Below, in pieces: positions 16,442 to 25,660 of a DNA stretch of 64,000 nucleotides. The notes beneath the pieces are model-generated. The model did not search any database and was not told where the DNA came from. It saw only the letters and a list, made by a program, of their open reading frames with translations. The stretch comes from an uncultured Oscillospiraceae bacterium. Its GTDB lineage: Bacteria; Bacillota; Clostridia; Oscillospirales; Acutalibacteraceae. The stretch lies in the NCBI GenBank assembly GCA_902492895.1, contig CABUNG010000004.1:1-64000 (forward strand), in the 5' to 3' direction. The translations under genes and the position numbers were made by a program. Each line of letters starts with the position of its first letter. The first letter of the stretch is position 1.

Positions 16442-17499
16442 CGCACGTTCCTCCTTTCCCGTTCCGATGCCGATTGCCGCTCCTGCCCGCGCAGCTGGCC
16501 GCAGGAGGCGAGAATATCGGAGCCGAGAGTGCGCCTCACGGTTACGTTAAGACCGAGGTTGGAGAGAACGGAGCAGAATGCCCGCTGCCGTTCCCGGGTA
16601 CTGCGGCCAAGACCGCTTCCTTCCACCTCGTTGGCCGGAATGACGTTGATATGACACAAGCTGCCTTTCAGCCGCGTCGCCAATTCCCTGGCGCACTCGT
16701 CGCTGTCGTTGACGCCGCCGATAAGCGCGTATTCATAGGAAACGCGGCGGCCCGTCGTCTCCCCGTATTCCCGGCACGCGGCCAAGAGCTCCGCTATCGG
16801 ATATCGGTGATTGACGGGCATGAGAGACGATCGGATGGCATCGTTCGGCGCATGCAGCGAAACAGACAATGTCAGCTGGAGCTGTTCTTTCATCAGGCGG
16901 CGGATGCCGTCGACCAGGCCGCAGGTGGACAGCGACACATGCCGCATCCCGATTTGGATGCCTCCGGGCTGCCCGAGGATTTTTAAAAAACGGAGCACAT
17001 TATCATAATTGTCAAGCGGTTCCCCCATCCCCATGAGGACGACGGAAGATACCCGGATGCCGTGGTCGGCCTGCGCAGCCGCAATCTGCCCGAGCATTTC
17101 AGATGGGGTCAAATTGCGGGAAAACCCGCCCATTCCCGTGGCACAGAAAGCGCAACCCATCCGACACCCCACCTGGGTGGACAAGCACTGAGACCATCCA
17201 TGCTGATACTGCATCAGGACCGATTCCACCGCTTCCCCATCTGCGAGGCCAAACAGATATTTCACCGTGCCGTCCAGCTTGGAAACGAGCTTTCGCTTTA
17301 TATCGACGCTGGGAATCGTAAAATGCCGGCTAAGACGTTCCCGCAAAACAGCCGGCAGGTTCCGCATGTCCTCAAAAGACCCGCACCCGCCGTCCAGCCA
17401 GGAGGCGATCTGCGCCGCCCGAAAAGCGGGCTGTCCCCACTCCGCCACGAGAGAACGGAGCTCTTCCTCCGTGAGGCTTCGGATGTCACAGACGCTCAC
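16438..17499 (-). CDS. rlmN: 23S rRNA (A2503-C2)/tRNA (A37-C2) methyltransferase
   Basis: RlmN is a radical SAM enzyme that methylates C2 of A2503 in 23S rRNA and A37 of some tRNAs. The 353-residue protein has the Cys triad in GCAFCATGMGG, the GMGEPLDNYDNV SAM-binding segment, LSVSLHAPND and YALIGGVNDSD, and the catalytic Cys near the end in LASCGQL. The GTG at 17497-17499 is preferred since it overlaps the rsmB stop (GTGA) and has GAGGTGG just upstream. Longer in-frame starts would lie deep inside rsmB. It sits between rsmB and stp, as in many Firmicutes. Confidence 0.95.
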   Translation of the reverse strand: MSVCDIRSLTEEELRSLVAEWGQPAFRAAQIASWLDGGCGSFEDMRNLPAVLRERLSRHFTIPSVDIKRKLVSKLDGTVKYLFGLADGEAVESVLMQYQHGWSQCLSTQVGCRMGCAFCATGMGGFSRNLTPSEMLGQIAAAQADHGIRVSSVVLMGMGEPLDNYDNVLRFLKILGQPGGIQIGMRHVSLSTCGLVDGIRRLMKEQLQLTLSVSLHAPNDAIRSSLMPVNHRYPIAELLAACREYGETTGRRVSYEYALIGGVNDSDECARELATRLKGSLCHINVIPANEVEGSGLGRSTRERQRAFCSVLSNLGLNVTVRRTLGSDILASCGQLRGQERQSASERERRNVR

Positions 17500-18845
17500 G
17501 CGTCCACCTCGTTTCGAATGAAACCGGCTATAAAGAAGCCGTCCGTTTGATGTATATGCGGAAACAGGGTGATATACCAATGAGGCGGCAGTCCCGCCGC
17601 TTCAAAACAGGAGGAAAGCGGCAGTATACGCGGGGAGAACGCGGGATGCTCCCGCAAAAACCGCGTCACTACCTGCTCGTTCTCTTCCGGACGAAGGGTG
17701 CAGGTGGAATACTGCAAAACACCGCCTGGCCTCACCATCTCCGCAGACCGCTGCAGAATGGCATACTGCTGTTCCGGCAAGTCCCGCAGAGAATCGAGCG
17801 GCTTATAGCGGATCTCGGGACGGCGGCGTATCACGCCGAGCCCGGAACACGGAACATCGCACATCACGCGGTCAAACCGCCCCCGCCACTCGTCCGGATA
17901 AGGACCGGCCGCGTCGCGCATCTGCGTACGCAGGATGCGGATGCCGAGCGCGCTGGCCCGACGCTCCATATCCTCGCATTTAAAAGCGTGAATGTCTCCG
18001 GCGTACAGACTTCCCCGGTTATCCATCACCTGGGCGACCGTGAAGCTTTTTCCGCCCGGAGCGGCGCAGACATCCGCAATCGTTTCGCCGGGCCTAGCAT
18101 CCAGTGCCAGACAGGCCCATTGGGATGCGGTATCTTGATAATAATACCAGTTTCCGACCTCTGATTCAAGATTTTTCAGCAAAGAAGAGCATTTCAAACG
18201 AAAACAGGCCGGCAACCCCCGGCAAGTTTGGTAATTAATGCCGTGGTTTTCCAGCAACCGGGCGAATTTTTCGGGATTCGTCAAAAGGGTGTTGACACGC
18301 AGGACGGCATCCGGCGTATCGTTGAGAGTTTCAAGCAGGCGGAGGGCAGTATCCGGACCATAGGCGTCCCTCCACATACGGAGAAGGTCCCGGGGGCAGG
18401 AGTAGCGGATATCGTCCCCCTCTTCCCCCTCCGGCAGAGCCTGCAGCAGATCCCGCCCCTGGCGGGAAACATGGCGCAGCACCGCGTTGACGAACCCTGC
18501 AGCATGCCCTTGTTTCATGGCTTTCGCCGAGCGGACCGCCTCGTTGACGGCCGCCGACGGCGGGACCTTATCCATGAACAGCAGCTGATAGCCTCCCACC
18601 CGCAGAATCTCCAGCACCACCGGATGGCATTTGCGCAGCGGCAGACTGGCACAGCGGGAGAGCACATAATCGAGGGTGATTTCCCGTTCCAGCACCCCGT
18701 AGAACAAACGCGAAACAAAGGCCTGATCCTTCGGCGAGATATCCCCCCGCGAGAGCAGATCGTCGAGCAGAAGATTCGAATAACCCTTATCCCGTCTTAG
18801 ACGAAGCAGTGTCCGGACGACCGCCGCGCGAGGATCTCCGCCCAT
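17496..18845 (-). CDS. rsmB: 16S rRNA (cytosine967-C5)-methyltransferase
   Basis: The 449-residue protein joins an N-terminal NusB-like RNA-binding domain (about 1-140) to a Rossmann methyltransferase. Motifs seen are DVCAAPGGKS (SAM binding), DVPCSGLGVIRR (the Pro-Cys motif IV) and QYSTCTLRPEENE with the catalytic Cys. It methylates C967 of 16S rRNA. The ATG shares one base with the stop of the preceding metalloprotease gene (TGATG) and has GGAGG 8 bases upstream. The order fmt-yugP-rsmB-rlmN is a conserved Clostridial cluster. Confidence 0.95.
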   Translation of the reverse strand: MGGDPRAAVVRTLLRLRRDKGYSNLLLDDLLSRGDISPKDQAFVSRLFYGVLEREITLDYVLSRCASLPLRKCHPVVLEILRVGGYQLLFMDKVPPSAAVNEAVRSAKAMKQGHAAGFVNAVLRHVSRQGRDLLQALPEGEEGDDIRYSCPRDLLRMWRDAYGPDTALRLLETLNDTPDAVLRVNTLLTNPEKFARLLENHGINYQTCRGLPACFRLKCSSLLKNLESEVGNWYYYQDTASQWACLALDARPGETIADVCAAPGGKSFTVAQVMDNRGSLYAGDIHAFKCEDMERRASALGIRILRTQMRDAAGPYPDEWRGRFDRVMCDVPCSGLGVIRRRPEIRYKPLDSLRDLPEQQYAILQRSAEMVRPGGVLQYSTCTLRPEENEQVVTRFLREHPAFSPRILPLSSCFEAAGLPPHWYITLFPHIHQTDGFFIAGFIRNEVDA

Positions 18846-19534
18846 CAGTCGTTCCTCCGGCCCCGGCCGCCTATGAGGATGATCAGCCGGATAAGGCTCA
18901 TCAGCGACACAAACAGTGCCGCCACATAGGTCATGGCCGCGGCGGACAGCACCCGCCTGGCCCCTTCGAGTTCTTCGGAGGTCAGCAGTCCCCCTGCACT
19001 CAGCGCCTTTAAAGCGCGGAAACTCGCGTTAAATTCGACCGGCAGAGTCAGCAGCTGAAACACGACGGACAGCCCGAAAAACGCCACGCCGGCGATCGTC
19101 AGCCATTCGATCGTCGTCAGCAGACCGATCAGAATCATATACGGGGAAACGGTGGTGGCAAACTGTGTCGCCGGCAGGATGGCGCTGCGGATTTTGATGG
19201 GCCCGTATCCGTTTTCATATTGCAGGGCATGGCCCGTTTCATGCGCCGCCACGCCGATGGCGGCGATCGACCGCACTCCATACACCGTTTCCGACAGACG
19301 GATAACGTTGACGCGGGGATCATAATGGTCCGTCATGGAACCTTTTACCTGTTCGAGCGGCACCTGGATCCCATTCTGGCGCTGGATGTTCATCGACGCC
19401 TCCGCGCCGGAGAGTCCCGAACGCGTACCGATCTGGCTGTATTTCTTAAAGGTCGACTGCACTTTGATCTGGGCAAACAGGGCCACCAGAAGGGCCGGCA
19501 CCACCAATATCAAATACCAATAATCGAGCCACAT
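18845..19534 (-). CDS. YugP-type membrane zinc metallopeptidase
   Basis: The 229-residue protein belongs to the neutral zinc metallopeptidase family PF04298. It has an N-terminal membrane segment (about 5-22), the zinc motif HETGH at 98-102, and at least two further hydrophobic segments at about 130-180 and near the C-terminus. The third zinc ligand is expected downstream in the region after ENGYGPIKIR. Substrates are unknown. The gene is almost always next to fmt and rsmB in Clostridia, which suggests a link to protein maturation, but this is inference. AAGGA lies about 10 bases before the ATG. Confidence 0.88.
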   Translation of the reverse strand: MWLDYWYLILVVPALLVALFAQIKVQSTFKKYSQIGTRSGLSGAEASMNIQRQNGIQVPLEQVKGSMTDHYDPRVNVIRLSETVYGVRSIAAIGVAAHETGHALQYENGYGPIKIRSAILPATQFATTVSPYMILIGLLTTIEWLTIAGVAFFGLSVVFQLLTLPVEFNASFRALKALSAGGLLTSEELEGARRVLSAAAMTYVAALFVSLMSLIRLIILIGGRGRRND

Positions 19535-19564
19535 GCGCTGTCCGTCCTTTCCGTCTGATACGCT

Positions 19565-20488
19565 TTATCCCAGAGAATCGCCGAGCCGAACCGGATGTCC
19601 GCGGAAATAGGCCGGCGCCGGCATCCGCTTGGAACCCTCCGCCTGGATTTCCAGAAGTTCGAGAGAGGTATGCCCCCCGCAGGAGACCGTAAAGGGGTCA
19701 AGCTTCACAACGATGCCCGGTTCCGCCTCACAGAAACCTCCCACCCGGCTGCGGTGCACTTTGAGCCGCTTGCCATCGATGGCCGCGGATGCGACCGGCC
19801 AGGGCTGCAGCCCCCGCACCTGATTGTGCAAAACCTCCGCCGGTTTGGTCCAATCGATAGGCGACAGCGCCTTGTCGATCATCGGCGCGTAAGACGCGCC
19901 TTCCTCCGGCTGCGCAACCGCCCGCAAAGTTCCGTTTTCCAGTTCACGGAGGGTGCGGGACAGCAGCGCCGCACCTTCCTGCGACAGTGCGTCAAAGAGT
20001 TCCCCCGCCGTCATATCGTCTGGTATCGGCCGGCGGCAGGACAGCAGCATATCCCCTGTATCCAATCCGGCGTCCATCTGCATCGTGGTCACCCCGGTTT
20101 CCGTCTCACCATTCAGTATGGCCCACTGAATGGGAGCGGCGCCCCTGTATCGCGGCAAAAGAGAGGCGTGCACGTTGATGCAGCCCCGCGGGGGCAGAGA
20201 CAGCAGAGCCGGCGGCAGGATCCTGCCATAGGCCACAACGACGATCAGGTCCGGCCGGGCGGCGGCTATGACTTCCGCCGCGTCCTCGGTCCGCAGAGAG
20301 GCCGGCTGATAGACCGGAATCCCACACGACAAGGCCAGTTCCTTGACAGGGGGAGGCGTCAAATGATGTCCCCGCCCTTTGGGCTTATCGGCCTGCGTGA
20401 CCACCAAAGAGACCTGGTGACCGTCGTCCAGCAGCGTCCGCAAACAGGGAACCGCAAAATCCGGTGTGCCCATAAACACGATATTCAC
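19565..20488 (-). CDS. fmt: Methionyl-tRNA formyltransferase
   Basis: Fmt formylates initiator Met-tRNA using 10-formyl-tetrahydrofolate. The 307-residue protein starts with MNIVFMGTPDFAVP, carries the folate-site and catalytic stretch HASLLPRYRGAAPIQWAI with Asn in INVHAS and Asp further on in DAGLDTGD, and ends with the C-terminal OB-like domain (GHTSLELLEIQ). The start is GTG with GGGGAGA upstream. It lies 17 bases after def, its partner enzyme, which later removes the formyl group. Confidence 0.96.
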   Translation of the reverse strand: MNIVFMGTPDFAVPCLRTLLDDGHQVSLVVTQADKPKGRGHHLTPPPVKELALSCGIPVYQPASLRTEDAAEVIAAARPDLIVVVAYGRILPPALLSLPPRGCINVHASLLPRYRGAAPIQWAILNGETETGVTTMQMDAGLDTGDMLLSCRRPIPDDMTAGELFDALSQEGAALLSRTLRELENGTLRAVAQPEEGASYAPMIDKALSPIDWTKPAEVLHNQVRGLQPWPVASAAIDGKRLKVHRSRVGGFCEAEPGIVVKLDPFTVSCGGHTSLELLEIQAEGSKRMPAPAYFRGHPVRLGDSLG

Positions 20489-20505
20489 GTGGATCTCTCC
20501 CCTGC

Positions 20506-20967
20506 TCAGTATTCGTCCGGGCCGAGCATCCGGATGACGTGCTGTTTAAAAACGACGCCGTCCAGATGGTCGTTTTCATGGCAGATGCAGCGGGCAACCA
20601 AATCCTCTCCCGTAAAGTAGAACCACTTGCCATGTCGGTCCTGCGCTTTCAGCTTGGCTTTTTGCGGGCGGCGTACGATCCCGTATTCCCCGGGAAAAGA
20701 CAGGCAGCCCTCAGGGCCTTCCTGGGCCCCTTTGGTGTTCACAATTTCGGGGTTGACGGCCTCGATGACGCCGTCGCCGAAATCCATGATGAAGACACGG
20801 CGCAGTACCCCTACCTGCGGCGCGGCCAGCCCGACCCCGTCGGTGCTGTGCAGCGTATCCGCCAGATCGTCGAGCAGCTGTGCGAGTTTTTCGTCGAATT
20901 CCGTGACCGGACGGCAAACCTTGCCGAGAGCCGGATCACCGTCTTTGAGAATGTTGCGAAGCGCCAT
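20506..20967 (-). CDS. def: Peptide deformylase
   Basis: The 153-residue metalloenzyme removes the N-formyl group from nascent proteins. The three signature motifs are present: GVGLAAPQVG, EGCLSFPGE with the metal-binding Cys, and CHENDHLDG with the HExxH zinc or iron site. The ATG at 20965-20967 has GGGAGG 8 bases upstream, while a TTG two codons earlier would be only 2 bases from it, so the ATG is chosen. The protein is of the short type 1 class rather than the long Gram-positive type 2 class. Confidence 0.95.
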   Translation of the reverse strand: MALRNILKDGDPALGKVCRPVTEFDEKLAQLLDDLADTLHSTDGVGLAAPQVGVLRRVFIMDFGDGVIEAVNPEIVNTKGAQEGPEGCLSFPGEYGIVRRPQKAKLKAQDRHGKWFYFTGEDLVARCICHENDHLDGVVFKQHVIRMLGPDEY

Positions 20968-21033
20968 TGTCAAAACCTCCCTAGAATACTGTCAGGTGTG
21001 TTGTTGGATAATCTGGGATACGCGGCGGACTGG

Positions 21034-23586
21034 CTACAGCACGCCCGCCGGATTGATATCGGCAAACAGCGTCACGTTTTTGTTTTCCGGCGCCTGCTGG
21101 AAACGGCAGAGCAAATCTCCCACCATTTTCCTCATGGGGATAGTATTGACCGTTTTCATCAAAATCTTATACCGGAATTTGCCCGCCGCTTTTGAAACGA
21201 CAGCCGGCGTCGGATCCAGCGCGATAACCGGGAGCTGTGGATACTCGTTCGTCACTGTGGTTTGCAAAAGATGAAGAAACCGCAGAGCCGCCTCCCGGAC
21301 CAGGTTTTCGTTCGTTCCGACAAAACCGAACAGGCACAAATCCGCAAACGGCGGATACTTCATCATTTTTCTGGCACCGATTTCCATTTGATAAAAACCG
21401 GTATAATCCTGCTGAGCTGCCAAATGAATGACATAGTTTTCAGGGGTGTAGGTTTGAATGACCGCCCGGCCGGGAATATCCCGCCGTCCCGCCCGGCCGA
21501 TGACCTGCGTGAGCAGCGAAAACGTCGATTCAAAGCAGCGGAAATCGTCGCCGTACAACGACTGATCCGCCGACAAAACGCCGACAAGCCCGACATGCGG
21601 GAAATCCAGACCCTTGGCTACCATCTGGGTGCCGATCAAGATGGCGTATTTCCCCTCGGAAAACTCCTGAAATTTTTTCTCATAGGCGAAGCGGGACATG
21701 GTGGTATCGGTATCCATCCGCAGGACGGCTGCGTCCGGGAACAGTTCCGTCAGCTCCTGTTCCGCCCTCTGGGTTCCCAGTCCGGAGTAGCGCATCCGGT
21801 CGGACCCGCATTCCGGGCAAACCGATACCGGTTCCTGCATATGGCCGCAGTAGTGACAGACGAGCAGGCCGTTCGCTCGGTGATACGTCATCGAGATGCT
21901 GCAGGACGGACAGGTCAGGACATGACCACAGGCTCGGCAGGAAACAAAGGTGTTGTACCCCCTCCGGTTGAGCAGGAGTATCACCTGGCGTCCGCTGTCC
22001 AGACAGGAGCGGATCTCGGTTTGCAGAGGCCTGCTGAAAATGGCGCGTTCATCCTCTTCTTCCCGCATATCGACGATGTCCACCTGAGGCAGACAGGTTT
22101 CCCCGTATCGGCTGAGAACCGTATGGAGGCTGTAGCGGCCCGTCTGAGCCGCGTAAAACGACTCGATAGACGGAGTAGCCGAGGTCAGCAGCAGCAATGC
22201 CTTGTGGTGGGCACAGCGGAACTTGGCGACGTCGCGCGCGTGATAACGGGGCGAAGATTCGGATTTATAGGTATGTTCCTGCTCCTCGTCCATGACGATG
22301 AGCCCAAGACGGGAACATGGCGCAAAAACCGCCGACCGGGTTCCGACAACAATGCAGGCGTCGCCGCGCTTGATGCGTTTCCATTCGTCCATCCGCTCCC
22401 CCATGGACAGCCCGCTGTGCAGTACGGCAACCCGGCGTCCATACCGGCTGATAAAGAGAGCAAGTGCCTGCGGAGTCAGCGAAATTTCGGGAACCATGAC
22501 GAGAACCTGACGCCCCTCTTCGATTACGCGGTCTATCAGGTTCATGTAAATCTGGGTCTTTCCGGATCCGGTGACGCCATAGAGCAGCGCGCAGGCGGCT
22601 TCTCCGCTGCGAACCCGCTGCAGCAGGCCGTCAAAAGCGGCCTGCTGTTCGGGATTCAGCCGCGTCGACCGCACTTCGGGATCCTCCGCTGCCGTGTTGG
22701 GAGAGCGCAGGACCTCCTGATCCATATACGCGATCAGGCCCTTTTTTTCCAGCGCCGCCGGCACCGCGGCCGTGACGCCCGCAAAATAGCACAATTCCTT
22801 GACCGACGCACTTCCCGTCTGTTCCAGAAGAGTGAGAACGGCCTTTTGCTTCGTCGTACAGGCTTTACTGCTCATATACTCCGCCAGCTCTTCCGGCGAC
22901 ACCGCCAGATTGGCCATGCGGACCGTCGCATCGCCCGCCACCCGGAGAGCATCCTCGTCCCGCAGCAGAATGCCGCTTTTCTCAAGATGCTTCAGCACGG
23001 GCGCGGCGGCGTCGAGCCCCAGCTCCAGGAGCAGCTTTTCCCGGTCGGCTCCCCTCTCGCTTCGTGCACATCTGGCCCGCACCCGGTCGAGGATCCGTTT
23101 TTCTTCCGCGGACAGTGCAAGCAGGGTATCCTCGGACAAAGCCGGAGCCACCCGATACGTCACCTTCACCCGCATGGTGAGTCCGGCCGGCAGCATGGCG
23201 CGCACAGCCTCAAAAAGAGTACAAAACGTGCGCTCTTTCATCCAAACCGCCAATGCGAGCATTTCCTCGTCCAGCAGCGGCTGGTCATCGAGAACCGCCA
23301 AAACCGGCTTCAGCCGGCCGCACGCGGCCGCCGGACGTTCCCCTACCGCCATCACGATTCCCTGGCGGCGGCGGTCGCCCCCACCAAAAGGAATCAACAC
23401 CCGGCATCCTCGAAGAGGGCCACCGAGTGTATCCGGGATTTTGTACGTATACAGTTTATCGAAATGGTAAGCGGCCTGATCGACGGCGATTTCCGCCACC
23501 CGCACCGAACCGCTTTCCTCAACCGCAGCCGCCATAAACCGTTCTCCCGAAACCGTTCCGCCGTTCTTTTGCGGGATCGTTTTCAA
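21034..23586 (-). CDS. priA: Primosomal protein N' (replication restart helicase)
   Basis: PriA restarts collapsed replication forks. The 850-residue protein has the N-terminal DNA 3'-end binding and winged-helix domains, Walker A GVTGSGKTQIY, Walker B MDEEQEHTYK (DEEQ where many have DEEH), a zinc-binding insertion with eight Cys (CRACG, CPSC, CHYCG, CPECG) and the helicase motifs QVIGRAGRRD and GLGTQRAEQEL. The ATG overlaps the rpoZ stop by 4 bases. Length and motif order are typical. Confidence 0.96.
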   Translation of the reverse strand: MKTIPQKNGGTVSGERFMAAAVEESGSVRVAEIAVDQAAYHFDKLYTYKIPDTLGGPLRGCRVLIPFGGGDRRRQGIVMAVGERPAAACGRLKPVLAVLDDQPLLDEEMLALAVWMKERTFCTLFEAVRAMLPAGLTMRVKVTYRVAPALSEDTLLALSAEEKRILDRVRARCARSERGADREKLLLELGLDAAAPVLKHLEKSGILLRDEDALRVAGDATVRMANLAVSPEELAEYMSSKACTTKQKAVLTLLEQTGSASVKELCYFAGVTAAVPAALEKKGLIAYMDQEVLRSPNTAAEDPEVRSTRLNPEQQAAFDGLLQRVRSGEAACALLYGVTGSGKTQIYMNLIDRVIEEGRQVLVMVPEISLTPQALALFISRYGRRVAVLHSGLSMGERMDEWKRIKRGDACIVVGTRSAVFAPCSRLGLIVMDEEQEHTYKSESSPRYHARDVAKFRCAHHKALLLLTSATPSIESFYAAQTGRYSLHTVLSRYGETCLPQVDIVDMREEEDERAIFSRPLQTEIRSCLDSGRQVILLLNRRGYNTFVSCRACGHVLTCPSCSISMTYHRANGLLVCHYCGHMQEPVSVCPECGSDRMRYSGLGTQRAEQELTELFPDAAVLRMDTDTTMSRFAYEKKFQEFSEGKYAILIGTQMVAKGLDFPHVGLVGVLSADQSLYGDDFRCFESTFSLLTQVIGRAGRRDIPGRAVIQTYTPENYVIHLAAQQDYTGFYQMEIGARKMMKYPPFADLCLFGFVGTNENLVREAALRFLHLLQTTVTNEYPQLPVIALDPTPAVVSKAAGKFRYKILMKTVNTIPMRKMVGDLLCRFQQAPENKNVTLFADINPAGVL

Positions 23587-23792
23587 TCCGCTTCCGTTTT
23601 GCGGGGCACGATCAGTTTGTATTCGCCGTTGGTGAAATCCTGGATCGCCATGCTGACCGGCTTTTCGGTCAGAATCACGCCCTCCGATTCCGCGTTTTCC
23701 GCGATGTCGCGCGCCCGTTTGGCGATGCCGACTACGACGGCGTAGCGGCTGTCTTTTCCCTTGAGTCTCTCAATATCCGTTGGTCTGAGCAT
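23583..23792 (-). CDS. rpoZ: DNA-directed RNA polymerase omega subunit
   Basis: The 69-residue omega subunit helps RNA polymerase assembly. It begins MLRPTDIERLKGKDSRYAVV, close to Firmicutes omega (short helix, then the conserved Arg-Tyr segment), and includes AKRARDIAENAE. The ATG at 23790-23792 has GGAGG 9 bases upstream and lies inside the last 23 bases of gmk in another frame. A longer frame upstream is only antisense-free gmk sequence read in the wrong frame. Confidence 0.93.
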   Translation of the reverse strand: MLRPTDIERLKGKDSRYAVVVGIAKRARDIAENAESEGVILTEKPVSMAIQDFTNGEYKLIVPRKTEAD

Positions 23793-24405
23793 CCTGCAAT
23801 ACCTCCAAAACCGTTTTTTCCATGCGGCTGTACCGCATTTTTTCTGCGTCAATGATGGTGTTGATCCGCCCGACAGCCAGATCCACCTCGTCGTTGAGAA
23901 CGACGTAATCGTAACGGAATGCACGGGTCAGTTCCCGCTTGGCCACTTCCATTCTGCCTCGGATGGTGTCTTCGTTCTCTGTCCCGCGGTCCCGCAGCCG
24001 GCGTTCCAATTCCTCCATGGAAGGAATGGTGATAAAGATCGAAACCAGGTCGGACCGGTGGTCCATCACCTGTTCCGCGCCCTGCACCTCGATTTCCAAC
24101 AAGACGTTTTTGCCTTCCGCCAGCCACTTTTTGATGGATTCCTCCGGCGTGCCGTAAAAATTGCCGTTATATTCGGCGTATTCCAGCAGATCGCCGGAGG
24201 AGATCATTTCCAGAAATTCCTCCCGGGTCCGGAAGAAATAGTGGATCCCGTCGATTTCGCCCGGACGGGGCTGACGCGTGGTAACGGAAATCGACAGCAC
24301 CGTGTCGCGGCGGCTGTTCAAAAGGCTTTTGATAATCGTCCCTTTTCCGGAGCCGGAAGGTCCCGAAAGGACGATCAGCATCCCGCGGGCAGATGGATTA
24401 CTCAT
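23770..24405 (-). CDS. gmk: Guanylate kinase
   Basis: Gmk phosphorylates GMP to GDP with ATP. The 211-residue protein has the P-loop GPSGSGKG (15-22), the GMP-binding TTRQPRPGEIDGIHYFF and EFLEMI segments, YGTPEESI, and LLEIEVQGAEQV. The ATG at 24403-24405 overlaps the remA stop by 8 bases and has GAGGAG just upstream. The gmk-rpoZ-priA order is universal in this group. Confidence 0.96.
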   Translation of the reverse strand: MSNPSARGMLIVLSGPSGSGKGTIIKSLLNSRRDTVLSISVTTRQPRPGEIDGIHYFFRTREEFLEMISSGDLLEYAEYNGNFYGTPEESIKKWLAEGKNVLLEIEVQGAEQVMDHRSDLVSIFITIPSMEELERRLRDRGTENEDTIRGRMEVAKRELTRAFRYDYVVLNDEVDLAVGRINTIIDAEKMRYSRMEKTVLEVLQDAQTNGY

Positions 24406-24670
24406 TCTCCTCAATCTCCTCCTCGTCTTCCGCATCCCGGTCGTTCAGACGATTGGCGACCGTCTCCGGCTGGACAGCCGACAGGATCACGTGATCGCTG
24501 TCGGTGACGAGGACGGCTCTGGTACGCCGGCCATAGGTGGCGTCGATCAGCGTCCCTCTGTCCTTGGCATCCTGAATGATCCGCTTGATCGGGGCGGATT
24601 CGGGGCTGACAATAGCCACCAGACGGTTGGCAGAGACCATGTTGCCAAAGCCGATGTTGATCAGTTTCAT
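24398..24670 (-). CDS. remA: RemA-like regulator (DUF370)
   Basis: The 90-residue protein matches RemA, a DNA-binding regulator that activates biofilm matrix genes in Bacillus subtilis and forms ring-like oligomers. MKLINIGFGNMVSANRLVAI and the SAPIKRII helix are diagnostic. It has an acidic tail (EDEEEIEENE). AAGGG lies 8 bases before the ATG. yicC-remA-gmk-rpoZ is the standard Firmicutes order. Many Clostridia keep remA without the Bacillus matrix operon, so its targets here are unknown. Confidence 0.92.
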   Translation of the reverse strand: MKLINIGFGNMVSANRLVAIVSPESAPIKRIIQDAKDRGTLIDATYGRRTRAVLVTDSDHVILSAVQPETVANRLNDRDAEDEEEIEENE

Positions 24671-24689
24671 GCATGCATCCCTTTCTGTC

Positions 24690-25571
24690 CTATTCGATGT
24701 TTTGAATTTGTTCCCGTATCTTTTCGATTTCCGCCTTGATGTCAACGACCACGCGGGCCAGCTGCACATCCTGAGCCTTGGAGCCAATGGTGTTGGCCTC
24801 CCGGTTGATCTCCTGCACGAGGAAATCCAGTTTCCGGCCGATGGCCTCATCGCCGTCCAGCATTTGCTCCAGCTGATCCAGATGACTGCGCAGACGGACG
24901 GTTTCTTCCGCCACCGCAATCTTATCCGCAAACAAGGCGGCTTCGGTCAGCAGCCGCTGCTCATCCACCGTCGCAGTGCTCAGCAGATCCCGCATCCGGG
25001 CCTCCACCTTGTCCATGTGTTCCCGGACGGTCTGCGGCGAACGCGCCTCAACTTTGGTCACGTTTTCCAGGATCTGGGCCCGGCGGTACAGGATGTCGTC
25101 CCGCAGCCGGCCGCCTTCGGTCTCCCGCATGGCACAGAAGCGCCCCGCTGCCTCATCGACCACTGACCTGACCGCTTCCCACACGGCGTCCTCGTCCTCG
25201 GGAGCCCGGTGAACGGTCAGAACGTCGGGCAGACGGGCGATATCCATCAGTCCGAAGGACGCCTGTTTCATATCCAAACCGTCCCGCAGCTGTTCGAGCG
25301 CCTGCTTGTAGCTTTTGGCGAGAGGCAGGTTGACCGACACGTCTCCGCCCTCCGCCTCGAGGGCATCGATATAAACGTAGACATCGAGTTTCCCGCGGGA
25401 GACGTACCTCTGCAGATACGATTTGAGCTTGTCGTCCAGGAACCCGTAGGCGCGTTGCAGCCGAGACGAATACTCGTAATAGCGGTGATTGACCGATTTG
25501 AGCTCGACCGTGATGTCCAAACCGCCGATGGTCCGCTGGCTGCGGCCGAACCCGGTCATACTTCTAATCAA
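24690..25571 (-). CDS. yicC: YicC family endoribonuclease
   Basis: The 293-residue protein begins LIRSMTGFGRSQR (first residue read as Met from TTG), the hallmark of the YicC/YloC family, and has ELKSVNHRYYEYSSRL, DKVEARMRDLL and the C-terminal block GRKLDFLVQEINREANTIGSK. The family members studied in Escherichia coli and Bacillus subtilis act as endoribonucleases on RNA and affect stationary phase. The TTG at 25569-25571 is chosen since GGAGAGG lies 5 bases upstream and the family begins exactly here. It is the first gene of the large leftward operon that extends to thiN. Confidence 0.92.
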   Translation of the reverse strand: MIRSMTGFGRSQRTIGGLDITVELKSVNHRYYEYSSRLQRAYGFLDDKLKSYLQRYVSRGKLDVYVYIDALEAEGGDVSVNLPLAKSYKQALEQLRDGLDMKQASFGLMDIARLPDVLTVHRAPEDEDAVWEAVRSVVDEAAGRFCAMRETEGGRLRDDILYRRAQILENVTKVEARSPQTVREHMDKVEARMRDLLSTATVDEQRLLTEAALFADKIAVAEETVRLRSHLDQLEQMLDGDEAIGRKLDFLVQEINREANTIGSKAQDVQLARVVVDIKAEIEKIREQIQNIE

Positions 25572-25623
25572 AGAGACCTCTCCTCTCCGTGGCCTGCGCA
25601 TGACGGCAGGCGGGAATAGACGA

Positions 25624-25649
25624 ACGAAAGCCCCGAATGGGGCTTTCGT
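25624..25649 (-). terminator. Hairpin after the biotin-dependent carboxyltransferase operon
   Basis: An 11-bp perfect stem (25624-25634 with 25639-25649) with a 4-base loop lies 11 bases after the last gene of the operon. The T run is broken (GGGGCTTTCGTTCG), so some transcription may pass into yicC, for which I find no strong promoter of its own. Confidence 0.65.
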
Positions 25650-25660
25650 CCATGTGTCTA

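Noticed and set aside
21262..23745. Plus-strand open frame of over 820 codons opposite priA
   Set aside because: PriA on the minus strand has every family motif. The mirror frame has none and is Arg/Gln-rich.
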